Of a stretch of 64,000 nucleotides of DNA, positions 1 through 8,172 are shown piece after piece; within the stretch, counting starts at the first letter, position 1, and the number at the start of each line of letters is the position of its first letter. The notes below the pieces were generated by a model. It saw nothing but the letters and a program-made list of their open reading frames with translations, made no database searches and was not told the DNA's origin. This DNA comes from Stenotrophomonas sp. YIM B06876 (GTDB lineage: Bacteria; Pseudomonadota; Gammaproteobacteria; Xanthomonadales; Xanthomonadaceae): contig NZ_JAUJUJ010000008.1 of NCBI RefSeq assembly GCF_030711595.1, positions 30,165 through 94,164 on the forward strand, written 5' to 3'. A program made the translations under genes and the position numbers.

Positions 1-346
1 CCGGCAACGCCCCCTGGTCATACCCTTGCAGGCCCACGCCCCAGTTCGTCCACCACTGGGTGGCACCATTGATGATCACGTTCGCAACGGGAAGATCCAC
101 ATCGCAAGGATTGCCTCCGGCCTCGCGGATATCACGCGCCATCAACTCAAAGGCCGTCCTTACATTCTCCTGCACCCGACCGAGTCCTTCGGTGGTGGCG
201 TAGGCGCGCTTGTTTGACAGGAATATCCCGATGGCCGCGCCCACTACCAGCAGCCCGAGCAGGAGGGCAATCATCAACTCAACAAGCGTAAGCCCCCGCA
301 TCTTGCCCGGAGCAGCAAACAAACCAAAGGATGAGCGCTTCTTCAT
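1..346 (-). CDS. pilW: type IV pilus minor pilin PilW, N-terminal part (runs off the left edge)
   Basis: Start of a minor pilin; about 115 codons are visible and the rest lies outside the window. The N-terminus has a short basic leader ending in RG, followed by LTLVELMIALLLG. This is a class III signal with the hydrophobic pilin helix and Glu at position +5 after the cleavage site. It is followed by KRAYATTEGLGRVQENVRTAFELMARDIREAGG, read here in two blocks as the PilW signature of a long helix ending in ARDIREAG. The ATG overlaps the stop of pilV by four bases (ATGA), so the two are translationally coupled. PilW is an initiation component at the tip of type IV pili in the inner membrane and periplasm. 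Family assignment is firm; the C-terminal half cannot be judged. Confidence 0.9.
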   Translation of the reverse strand, partial: MKKRSSFGLFAAPGKMRGLTLVELMIALLLGLLVVGAAIGIFLSNKRAYATTEGLGRVQENVRTAFELMARDIREAGGNPCDVDLPVANVIINGATQWWTNWGVGLQGYDQGALP

Positions 347-816
347 AGCCGGGCCCTGGTAATGATCTGCGAGGTGGCACTGCCTGCGGCAGCCCCATCG
401 GACGAGCGACTGTCGTCCCACTGGACCGTGATGGAGCAGTCGGTGCCATTGCAGTTGACCCCGCCGCACGTGGCGGCCCCATCCCCCAGCGTCGCTTTGA
501 GCGAGGTGATCCAAAGTCGCACATCAGTCTGTGCCAGTGAACCTGCAGCTGGCGCCACACAGGCAAGTCCGGCGGTGTTGTAGCTACCGGTTACGACTGC
601 ATCCCGGTTGGCGCGCATCGCATCCAGAATGGAGTAGCTCTGCACGACTGCCTGGCTACGCTCCAGAGCGCCTTGACTGTTCCGCAATGCAGTCGCCTGC
701 ATCGCAGCGACGCCCAACATTCCGATACCCATGATCAACACCGCAATAAGTACCTCAAGCAGACCGGCGCCATGCTGGCGGGTCCGGCCCGGGGCAACCG
801 AGCGCTGCAAGGACAT
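343..816 (-). CDS. pilV: type IV pilus minor pilin PilV
   Basis: A 157-residue minor pilin. The leader ends in QHG, followed by AGLLEVLIAVLIMGIGMLG: Gly at -1, Glu at +5, then the hydrophobic helix, typical of PilV. An upstream ATG at 855 would overlap fimT by ten bases. The ATG at 816 is chosen because AGGAG lies seven bases before it. Two cysteine-containing segments (CGGVNCNGTDCS and an earlier GLACVAP) could form disulfides in the globular head. It sits between fimT and pilW in one minus-strand operon and would be assembled into the pilus tip initiation complex after prepilin peptidase cleavage. Confidence 0.9.
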   Translation of the reverse strand: MSLQRSVAPGRTRQHGAGLLEVLIAVLIMGIGMLGVAAMQATALRNSQGALERSQAVVQSYSILDAMRANRDAVVTGSYNTAGLACVAPAAGSLAQTDVRLWITSLKATLGDGAATCGGVNCNGTDCSITVQWDDSRSSDGAAAGSATSQIITRARL

Positions 817-845
817 TTCTTGACTCCTGTAATTACGGCATTTCA

Positions 846-1415
846 TTAAGGACATGCCCCAGCACCGGACGCACTCGTGATTGACATGCGGCTACCCGAA
901 CCCACTGCCAGTACACGCTGGTTCTGCGCCGGCGTTGAAGTAGCCATGCACACGTTCAAGCTGGTTACCAGCAGTGCACCGCCGGCGTCCCGTGCCAATC
1001 CGTCAGGCCGGAAGGTAATTCGATCCACCGCCGAAGTGATCTGCAGTGGCTGCTTGATGGAGCTGTCACGCAGCACTTCAACCGCACCGGCCGCCGTTGG
1101 TACCACCGCAATCCAGCGATCCCACTTGCCCACAGCTCCGGCACAGGCGGTTCCGTTAGTTGTCCTGCACAACGTCACCGAGCGGTTCCGACGCACGGCT
1201 TCCGAGCGCGCCAACTGCAATGACGCCACCAGGTCATTTGCCTGTGAGGTCAACCGGTTGGAATTGATCAGCGAAGTAAAACTGGGCACTGCCATTGCCA
1301 CAAGAATGGCCAGGACCGCGACGGTCACAACCAGCTCGATCAATGAGAACCCACGCTCTACTTTCCCGGTATCACCGCTGTGCGGCACCTCTTTCCCCAA
1401 GTACTCCCGACGCAT
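846..1415 (-). CDS. fimT: FimT/GspH-family pseudopilin
   Basis: About 189 residues. After a roughly 20-residue leader comes ERG, then FSLIELVVTVAVLAILVAMAVPSF in two recognisable parts: the prepilin peptidase site with Glu +5 and the hydrophobic helix. The C-terminal region (NRLTSQANDLVASLQLARSEAVRRN, then TLCRT and WIAVV) is the GspH/FimT domain signature. FimT-type minor pilins prime pilus assembly and have been linked to DNA uptake in related bacteria. First gene of the fimT-pilV-pilW series, and divergent from an AlgZ-type kinase 170 bases away. The start is uncertain: an in-frame Met 19 codons upstream also exists, but the shorter form has a normal leader length. Confidence 0.88.
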   Translation of the reverse strand: MRREYLGKEVPHSGDTGKVERGFSLIELVVTVAVLAILVAMAVPSFTSLINSNRLTSQANDLVASLQLARSEAVRRNRSVTLCRTTNGTACAGAVGKWDRWIAVVPTAAGAVEVLRDSSIKQPLQITSAVDRITFRPDGLARDAGGALLVTSLNVCMATSTPAQNQRVLAVGSGSRMSITSASGAGACP

Positions 1416-1585
1416 ATCCAGCCCTAGAGTAGATCCCAGCACACAATAAGCACACCGGCACCACAAGACCACGGTAGTGCCGACAAACGGCAGGCCGAGT
1501 GACTCGAACGGCCGAAACCGCCATGTGCCGCTTCAACAAGGCATCATAGGCCGCCCTCGCCACACTCCCCTTGGGGATCTGAAAC

Positions 1586-2623
1586 ATGCGTAGAACGCCG
1601 CCACCGCAGAGCCAGCTGGACGCTCTCTGGCAAGCCTCTGTGATTGTCTGGATATTGCTTGCCGGGGAAGGCCTGGCGCTGGTGTTGACATTGGCACCTG
1701 GGGTCGAGAATGACCGGCTGACCTATTTCGGCTTGACCTCGCTGATTATCCAGTGGGTGTCATTGCTGACACTTGGCTCGCTGTATCTATTGCGACGGCA
1801 GCTTGTCCGGCTACGCCCGATCTATGTCGCATATACGGCCCTGCTACTGCTGATTGTTGCCAGCAGCCTGGTCAGCGCCTCGGCGTGGCTGTTGCTGCAC
1901 GAATTCTGGGCGATGCCCGCAGGAGGATGGCACTCCCTGTTTGTGAGATTTTTGGGAATCTCGCTGACGGTCGGGCTCTTGGGATTGGCCGCGATCCAGA
2001 ACCACCTCCGCGCCAGACAGCTCGCCATCCATGCCCAACGATCGCGACTTGAGGCACTGCAGGCGAGGATCCAACCCCACTTCCTCTTTAACACCCTCAA
2101 TACGGGAGTGGCACTTATCCAGCAACGCCCGGAACAGGCCGAACGCCTGCTGCTGGACTTGGCCGACCTTTTCCGCGCCGCTCTTGCAAGCCCTTCAAAT
2201 ATCACCCTTGGGGAGGAACTGGAGCTTGCAAAGCGCTACCTTGAAATCGAATCATTACGCCTTGGACAGCGACTGGTGGTCGTCTGGGATTTACCCGAGT
2301 TGATCGCCGCTGTAACACTACCCTCGCTTTCAATCCAACCTCTGGTCGAAAACGCCATCCGCCACGGCATCGAACCCTTTCCGCTGGGTGGCACGCTGCA
2401 AATCTCAGTCTCCAACGACAATGGCTACACGAAAATTGCGATAACCAATCCCGTATCACCCTCCGCTTCACTTACTCAAGGCCACCAAATCGGACTGGAA
2501 TCGGTGCGCGCGCGCTTGAAAGCCATGACCCGCGAGAAGGGCCGACTGGAAACCTACGTGGAAGACGGCCGCTATGTCGCGACCATCCTCCTGCCGCCAA
2601 ACCCTCAGGTCACAACCCGGTAA
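1586..2623 (+). CDS. algZ: AlgZ/LytS-type membrane sensor histidine kinase
   Basis: 345 residues. The N-terminal ~140 residues contain four hydrophobic stretches (roughly 15-37, 48-68, 80-104, 120-136) with no periplasmic sensor domain. The His_kinase (PF06580-type) region follows, with phosphoacceptor motif QPHFLFNTLNT at 163-173 (His165). Then come the N-box SIQPLVENAIRHG and the glycine loop QIGLESVRARL. This is the AlgZ/FimS branch, whose partner is normally a LytTR response regulator (AlgR). No algR follows: the next gene is on the other strand and overlaps the last 19 bases. It is divergent from fimT-pilV-pilW; in Pseudomonas AlgR controls the equivalent pilin operon, so a role in pilus control is plausible but inferred. 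Confidence 0.85.
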   Translation: MRRTPPPQSQLDALWQASVIVWILLAGEGLALVLTLAPGVENDRLTYFGLTSLIIQWVSLLTLGSLYLLRRQLVRLRPIYVAYTALLLLIVASSLVSASAWLLLHEFWAMPAGGWHSLFVRFLGISLTVGLLGLAAIQNHLRARQLAIHAQRSRLEALQARIQPHFLFNTLNTGVALIQQRPEQAERLLLDLADLFRAALASPSNITLGEELELAKRYLEIESLRLGQRLVVVWDLPELIAAVTLPSLSIQPLVENAIRHGIEPFPLGGTLQISVSNDNGYTKIAITNPVSPSASLTQGHQIGLESVRARLKAMTREKGRLETYVEDGRYVATILLPPNPQVTTR

Positions 2624-3999
2624 CAGGGCCGGTACTCGCCGGAAATCTTCATGCGACGCTGGCCCACGAACGCGCGGAGCAGTTCGTCCAGCGCCTGCAT
2701 CATGTCCGGGTCGCCGTGGATCTGGAACGGGCCGTGCTGTTCGATACGCTGCATGCCATCCTCCTTGACGTTGCCGGCAACGATGCCGGAGAACGCGCGC
2801 CGCAGATCAGCGGCCAAGGCATCGGCGGGCCGGCCCTGGTGCAGGTTGAGCGCAGCCATGGCTTCGTGGGTGGGGACGAAGGGCTGCTGGTAGTCCAGCG
2901 GGATGTCCACCGACCAGTTGAAGAAGAACGAATCCTTCTGCGCCAACCGGTATTCGCGGACCCGCTTGATGCCCTGCGCCATCTTGCGCGCCACTGCGAC
3001 CGGGTCGCCCACCACGATCTCGTAGCGGCTGGCGGCCTCGTCACCCAGGGTCAGCCGGATGAAGCGGTCGATCTGCTCGAAGTACGGTGCGGCAATGGTC
3101 GGGCCGCTGAGGATCAGCGGGAACGGAAGCCCCTTGTTCTCCTCGCGCAGCAGGATGCCCAGCAGGTAGAGGATTTCTTCGGCGGTGCCCACACCGCCCG
3201 GAAACACGATGATGCCGTGGCCGATACGAACGAACGCCTCAAGGCGCTTTTCGATGTCGGGCATGATCACCAGGTGGTTGACGATCGGATTCGGCGACTC
3301 GGCGGCGATGATGCCCGGCTCGGTGATGCCGATGTAGCGGGTGGTGGTCTTGCGCTGCTTGGCATGGGCGATGGTCGCGCCCTTCATTGGTCCCTTCATC
3401 GCTCCCGGGCCGCAGCCGGTGCAGATGTCCAGACCGCGCAATCCCAGCTCGTAACCGACCTGTTTGGTGTAGAGGTATTCGTCACGCGAGATCGAGTGCC
3501 CGCCCCAGCACACCACCAGATTCGGCTCGCTCGGCTGCAGGATGCGCGCGTTGCGCAGCAGGCCGAACACCGCGTTGGTGATGCCATCGGAAGATTCCAG
3601 GTCCGAGGCGTATTCCGGGCCCAGCTCTATGGCCATGTAGGCCAGGTCGCGGACCACGGCAAACAACAGTTCGGCGATACCGCGGATGATCTCGCCATCG
3701 ACGAACGCCATTGCCGGCGCGTTGCTCAGGTCGATGCGCACCCCGCGGTCCTGCTGGGTGACCTGGATATCGAAATCCGGGTAGAGATCACGCGCGGCGC
3801 GCGGATCATCCGAGGCGCTGCCACTGGTCAGCACCGCCAGCGCGCAACGGCGCAGCAGCTCGTGCATACCGCCGGTGGATGCGTCGCGCAGACGCGCCAC
3901 CTCCGCCCGCGACAACACATCCAGCCCGCCGCGCGGGTAAATCCGCGCATCCTGGACCGGCAGTGCGCGGACCGCCATCTCGCTCTTCTTCATTTCCAT
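2605..3999 (-). CDS. ppnN: pyrimidine/purine nucleotide 5'-monophosphate nucleosidase PpnN (LOG family)
   Basis: 464 residues, the length of E. coli PpnN (YgdH). The LOG/lysine-decarboxylase-like core carries GCGPGAMKGPMKGA (about 195-208) and the diagnostic PGGVGTAEE (267-275), the nucleotide-binding and catalytic motif. The N-terminal domain and the C-terminal extension (SFFFNWSVDIP onward) match the long PpnN architecture rather than short LOG enzymes. It cleaves nucleoside monophosphates to base and ribose-5-phosphate and in E. coli is controlled by (p)ppGpp. The 3' end overlaps algZ by 19 bases in a tail-to-tail arrangement. The start could be Met1, Met3 or Met8. Confidence 0.92.
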   Translation of the reverse strand: MEMKKSEMAVRALPVQDARIYPRGGLDVLSRAEVARLRDASTGGMHELLRRCALAVLTSGSASDDPRAARDLYPDFDIQVTQQDRGVRIDLSNAPAMAFVDGEIIRGIAELLFAVVRDLAYMAIELGPEYASDLESSDGITNAVFGLLRNARILQPSEPNLVVCWGGHSISRDEYLYTKQVGYELGLRGLDICTGCGPGAMKGPMKGATIAHAKQRKTTTRYIGITEPGIIAAESPNPIVNHLVIMPDIEKRLEAFVRIGHGIIVFPGGVGTAEEILYLLGILLREENKGLPFPLILSGPTIAAPYFEQIDRFIRLTLGDEAASRYEIVVGDPVAVARKMAQGIKRVREYRLAQKDSFFFNWSVDIPLDYQQPFVPTHEAMAALNLHQGRPADALAADLRRAFSGIVAGNVKEDGMQRIEQHGPFQIHGDPDMMQALDELLRAFVGQRRMKISGEYRPCYRVVT

Positions 4000-4041
4000 C
4001 TATAACCGCTCTCTTCTTTGAGCAGCGACTGTAGCGCCGCT

Positions 4042-4080
4042 CTCCACAAAAGGAAAACGGCCGGGTTGCCCCGACCGTTT
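4042..4080 (-). terminator. intrinsic terminator of the TonB-dependent receptor gene
   Basis: An 11-bp stem (4055-4065 with 4070-4080, one G-U pair) closes a TTGC loop. Read on the minus strand it is followed by a T-rich run (TCCTTTT) at 4048-4054. It begins 28 bases after the receptor stop codon. Confidence 0.8.
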
Positions 4081-4107
4081 CCAGTTTACGACCGATCAGC
4101 CAGCCGA

Positions 4108-7100
4108 TCAGAACTTGTACTTGAAGCCCAGCTGGAGCGACCACTGCGACACACCCGTGTCGAAGCCGTCAGCGTCGTTGTTGGCGATGGTCGGCGCATC
4201 GGCACGGTTGAAGTTGTAGACGTACTTGCCGCCCTCCATGCCCAGCAGCGAGGCGACGCGTGCGTCGGCGAAGAAGCCGTAATCGTAGATGTTGCCCCAC
4301 TTCTTGTTGAGCAGGTTGCCCACGTTCTGGATATCAAGCCAGATCTCGGACTTGTGGCCCTTCATGAAGCCCGGCAGGTCCTGGCTGATACGCACGTCGA
4401 AGGTGTTGATCCAGCTGGTGCGGAAGTCATTGGCCGGAGCCACGCGACCCTTGTAGCCGGCCAGCGACGGATTGGCCTCCAGCCATTCGAAGAAGCGCTG
4501 CTCCATGGCCGCATCGGCAACGAACTTGCCGTTGACATACGAACCGAACAGCACATCGCCACGGTTCGGCACGTAGAACAGGTCGTTGGCGGTACGGCTG
4601 TCGCCGTTGGCGTCATTCACATAGACATAGCTGAACGGACGACCGCTGCGGCCTTCATACACCATGCCTACGCGGGTCTGGTAATCGCCGAAGAAGTTGT
4701 GCTTCCAGTTCAGGCTGCCCGATACACGGTCACGGATTTCGTAACGCGCGGTGGTCTGAGCGCCGTCATTGGCATTGAAGCCGTACTGGTAACCCCAACC
4801 CGAGCTGGCGGTGGAGCTGGTCAGGCTGCCCACTTCCTTGGCGCGGGTGTAGGTGTAGCCCAGATTCCACGACCAGTCGCTGTCCATGCTCCACGGCTTG
4901 GTCAGACTCACCGTGACCTGATTGGTACCACCCCTGTCGGTGTTGTCGATCAGGAAAACGTTGTTGTACGCGGTATTGCGGCCGAAGCGGGCATCGCCGC
5001 TGCCCCATGGGCCCACCTTGCCCGGGTTGTAATACATCTCACGGCCATCGGGGCCGATGAACGCCGGCACGGGACCGTCACCCGGCACCGGCACCTTGCC
5101 GATATTCAGGCTCTGGTAGTACAGGCCGTCCTTGACCCGGGTCAACGCCACTTCGGCCGAGGCGACCAGGCCGTACCACGGCAGTTCGTGATCGAACGCG
5201 AGGTTGGCCTTGTACACCGACGGCAGCTTGAAGTTGTTGGCGACGAAATTGACGTTCTGTGCGCCCAGCGAACCACCCGTGGCCGGGAACGAATCCTTCT
5301 GGTTCACGCCATCCGGGTTGAACGGATAGGCCGGATTGAAGCTGGTGAAGTTGTACGAGGTGTAGTTGAAACCGGTGGTGCTGAAGCTGTTGCTGATCCA
5401 CACCTGCGGCGCATCACCCTGGAACAGGCCCACGCCACCACGCATCTGCGTCGGACGGTCGCTGTCGAAGGTGTAGTTGAAACCGACGCGCGGCTGGATC
5501 AGGAACTTGCTGTCGAACACCTTGCTGTTGTTGTAGCCGAAATAGGCCGACGCCGCAGCGTTGTAAGCCGGATCCTTGTCGACGTCAGGACGGTCGGCGC
5601 GCACACCGTAGGTCAAGGTCAGGTTGTTGTTCACATACCAGGTGTCCTGGATGAACAGACCCAGATTAGTGCTGGCGTAGGCGGCGGCAATGGAACCCGG
5701 CGCGGTCTCGACGCTGGTGTTATAGCTGCTGTAACGGCCGGCTGCGAAGTTGTCCAGGCCAAAGAACGTGTAGGTGCCCCACGAGTTGGCGCCGAAATAG
5801 TTGTAGATATCGTTGTCGCTGTAGTTGAAGCCGAACTTGATATCGTGGTTACCCAGCGTCCACGTCGCCGAACCGGAGTAATCCCAGGTCTTGGTGATCA
5901 GGGTGTTGCCCTGGGTATTGGCTTCGGTACCCAGATAGATCGAATCGCCCGACGGTGAGGCTTCGGTGCCGCCAAAGAACACGCGGATGCTCGGAGCGGT
6001 ACTGTCGGTCACACGCACCGAACTGAAATCGCGGTACGACGCCTTGAATTCGGTGGAGAAGTTGTCCGACCAGTCACTGAACACCTGGCCGACATAGGAC
6101 TCGACCGTCTTCTGGTGCTGATACCAGTACGAGCTCAGCGAAACCGACGAAGTGCCCATGCCCTGCACGCGCAGCTTGTTCTGGTCCAGCTTGCTGTAAC
6201 GCACGTTGGCGCGGTGGTTTTCGTTGATGTTCCAGTCGATCTTCAGCGCGTACTCTTCCAGCTCGGTATCACCGTTGCTGGACAGGCCGCCGGCATTGAA
6301 GCCGTACTTGTCGGCGATCTGCTGGGCGCGGGCGATGTCGGCATCGGTGATGACCGCATTGGCCTTGCCAAGCGCAGTGCCGCTCAGGTCGGTACCCGGC
6401 GCCGACTGCAGGTAGTTTTCATAGTTGGCGAAGAAGAACAGCTTGTCCTTGACCAGCGGGCCACCGAAGGTCACGCCGTAGGTGCGCTCGTCGTCGAAAC
6501 CGGCGAACTTCTTGCCTTCCGGATTCTTGCCGAACCAGTTGCCATCCCGCATGTAGCCGTAGACCGAACCATGGAACTCGTTGGTACCGGACTTGGTCAC
6601 CGCGTTCACCGTCGCGCCCGAGGCCGACGGCGAGCTGACGTCATAGCTGGACAGCTTGATGTCGATCGCCTCGATGGCTTCCATCGACACCGGCTGGCGC
6701 TTGGTCGGCATGTTGTTGCCTTCCAGACCGAAGGTATCGGAGGCGGACACGCCGTCGATCGAGATCGAGTTGAAGCGCGGGTTCTGGCCACCGGCGGAAA
6801 TGGAACCGGACGCGCGGTCGATGAAGGTCACACGCGGATCCAGGCGCATGAAATCCTGGATGTTGCCGTTCATCGACGGCAGCGACTCGATCGCAACCTG
6901 GTCGATGCTGGTGCCCGAGCCCATCTTGGTGGCGCTGAACACTTCCGAACCACCGCCAATCGCGGTGACCTGCACCGACTCGAGCGTCTTGGCGGCAAGA
7001 TCACCGGTCAGCGAGGCATTGACCGTGGCCGACTGGTTCAGCGCCAGGTAGACGCCTTCTTCGGTCTTGGTGCCTTCACCCGGCTTGGTGATGGTGATGT

Positions 7101-7347
7101 TGTACGGACCACCCACGCGCAGACCGCGGGCGTTGTAGCGACCAGCCGCATCGGTCGTGGCACGGCTGACGGTGCCGGACTCGACGTGCGTGATGGTGAC
7201 TTCCGCGCCTGCCACAGGCTGGCCTGCGGAAGACAGGACCTGGCCGCCGACACCGGCGGAGGTGCTCTGGGCAAAGGCGGGAGCAGCGGCAAGCGCGGCC
7301 ACGAGGCCAAGAGCAAGCTTGGACATCCTGATGCGTGGGTGGTTCAT
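4108..7347 (-). CDS. Oar-type TonB-dependent outer-membrane receptor
   Basis: 1079 residues. A signal peptide ends in APAFAQ. An N-terminal carboxypeptidase-regulatory-like beta-sandwich follows (about 30-115; GQPVAGAEVTITH, TDAAGRYNARGLRVG). Then comes a plug (about 125-250; GGQNPRFNSISIDGVSASD) and a large beta-barrel rich in aromatic and polar strands, ending in LQLGFKYKF with a C-terminal Phe as expected for BAM-dependent porins. This is the Oar/TBDT family expanded in xanthomonads. Substrates are often oligosaccharides or peptides, but nothing here identifies one. It stands alone, with its own promoter region and terminator. Confidence 0.9.
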   Translation of the reverse strand: MNHPRIRMSKLALGLVAALAAAPAFAQSTSAGVGGQVLSSAGQPVAGAEVTITHVESGTVSRATTDAAGRYNARGLRVGGPYNITITKPGEGTKTEEGVYLALNQSATVNASLTGDLAAKTLESVQVTAIGGGSEVFSATKMGSGTSIDQVAIESLPSMNGNIQDFMRLDPRVTFIDRASGSISAGGQNPRFNSISIDGVSASDTFGLEGNNMPTKRQPVSMEAIEAIDIKLSSYDVSSPSASGATVNAVTKSGTNEFHGSVYGYMRDGNWFGKNPEGKKFAGFDDERTYGVTFGGPLVKDKLFFFANYENYLQSAPGTDLSGTALGKANAVITDADIARAQQIADKYGFNAGGLSSNGDTELEEYALKIDWNINENHRANVRYSKLDQNKLRVQGMGTSSVSLSSYWYQHQKTVESYVGQVFSDWSDNFSTEFKASYRDFSSVRVTDSTAPSIRVFFGGTEASPSGDSIYLGTEANTQGNTLITKTWDYSGSATWTLGNHDIKFGFNYSDNDIYNYFGANSWGTYTFFGLDNFAAGRYSSYNTSVETAPGSIAAAYASTNLGLFIQDTWYVNNNLTLTYGVRADRPDVDKDPAYNAAASAYFGYNNSKVFDSKFLIQPRVGFNYTFDSDRPTQMRGGVGLFQGDAPQVWISNSFSTTGFNYTSYNFTSFNPAYPFNPDGVNQKDSFPATGGSLGAQNVNFVANNFKLPSVYKANLAFDHELPWYGLVASAEVALTRVKDGLYYQSLNIGKVPVPGDGPVPAFIGPDGREMYYNPGKVGPWGSGDARFGRNTAYNNVFLIDNTDRGGTNQVTVSLTKPWSMDSDWSWNLGYTYTRAKEVGSLTSSTASSGWGYQYGFNANDGAQTTARYEIRDRVSGSLNWKHNFFGDYQTRVGMVYEGRSGRPFSYVYVNDANGDSRTANDLFYVPNRGDVLFGSYVNGKFVADAAMEQRFFEWLEANPSLAGYKGRVAPANDFRTSWINTFDVRISQDLPGFMKGHKSEIWLDIQNVGNLLNKKWGNIYDYGFFADARVASLLGMEGGKYVYNFNRADAPTIANNDADGFDTGVSQWSLQLGFKYKF

Positions 7348-7475
7348 TTTTTGGGTAGCCTCGACACGAGTTAGCGATTGAGAAAGAGAAAAACGCGATC
7401 CATCAGCCCCAGGGTCGACTGGGCGCCTGATCGGCTTGAATCTGGGATACCTTCCGGCGCGGTTTCAGCCGCAAC

Positions 7476-7512
7476 GGTTAACAGTAGGTTAACACAATAT
7501 AGAGGGATTGTG
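7476..7512 (-). promoter_or_regulatory. candidate operator/promoter upstream of the TonB-dependent receptor
   Basis: Two direct copies of GGTTAACA (7476-7483 and 7487-7494) repeat with an 11-base period, about one helical turn. They abut a perfect inverted repeat, CACAAT (7493-7498), eight bases, ATTGTG (7507-7512). On the minus strand TATATT (7496-7501) inside the palindrome resembles a -10 element. The arrangement suggests regulator binding; which regulator is unknown. Confidence 0.4.
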
Positions 7513-7578
7513 ACGGCGGCATGACGGCAATTACCGCATCGCAACATAGCGCTATCTCATTGAATCTAATGACATATC

Positions 7579-8172
7579 TCAAGAAGAAAGGCGCAGATAT
7601 GCGGTAATTCCATCGAGAAACATTTGCACTGAAATAGCCACCAGCAACATGCCCATCAGCCGTTCCAGCGCACTCAATGCACGCATCCCCAACAGCCGGT
7701 ACAGCAAGGTGGCCGACATCAGGATTGCCGCTGTCGCGCCCCACGCCAGCAGCAACGCCAGGCTCCAGTCCCCCAGGCGCCCGGGTTCATTGCTGCCCAT
7801 CAGCATCACCGCCGCCATTCCCGACGGACCCGCCACCAGCGGAATAGCCATCGGCACGATGAACGGCTCACCGTCCGGTATCGCGCCCATCAACCCCTCC
7901 GGGCGCGGAAAGATCATGCGGATACCGATCAGGAACAGCACGATGCCGCCAGCAATGGCGACCGACTCCTGGCGCAGGTGCATCAGTTCCAGTGCGTATT
8001 TGCCGCCCCACAGGAAGGCCATCAGCACGCCGAGTGCGATCACCAGTTCGCGCACCAGCACGATGCGCTGGCGCCTGGGCGGCAGCGGCCGCAGCAGGCT
8101 CAGGAACACCGGGATATTGCCCAGCGGGTCCAAGATCAGGAACAGCAGCAGCGCTGCCGAAAGAATCGTCAC
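7579..8172 (-). CDS. MarC/YhgN family inner-membrane protein
   Basis: 197 residues with six hydrophobic segments and the MarC (UPF0056) signatures: LILDPLGNIPVFLSLL near the N-terminus and IPLVAGPSGMAAVML about two-thirds along. The family is widespread, and its proposed link to multiple antibiotic resistance was not upheld; the transported substrate is unknown. Its start overlaps the stop of the upstream dehydrogenase gene by four bases. It is thus the last gene of a grxD-SDR-marC minus-strand operon. Confidence 0.88.
   Translation of the reverse strand: MTILSAALLLFLILDPLGNIPVFLSLLRPLPPRRQRIVLVRELVIALGVLMAFLWGGKYALELMHLRQESVAIAGGIVLFLIGIRMIFPRPEGLMGAIPDGEPFIVPMAIPLVAGPSGMAAVMLMGSNEPGRLGDWSLALLLAWGATAAILMSATLLYRLLGMRALSALERLMGMLLVAISVQMFLDGITAYLRLSS

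Noticed and set aside
1416..1585. tRNA gene suggested by a GTTCGAGTC-like string on the minus strand
   Set aside because: No acceptor stem, anticodon arm or CCA-compatible end could be folded around it.
1416..1585. Sigma-54 promoter of the pilin operon
   Set aside because: A GG...GC pair is present but with nine instead of ten intervening bases, and flanking consensus is poor.
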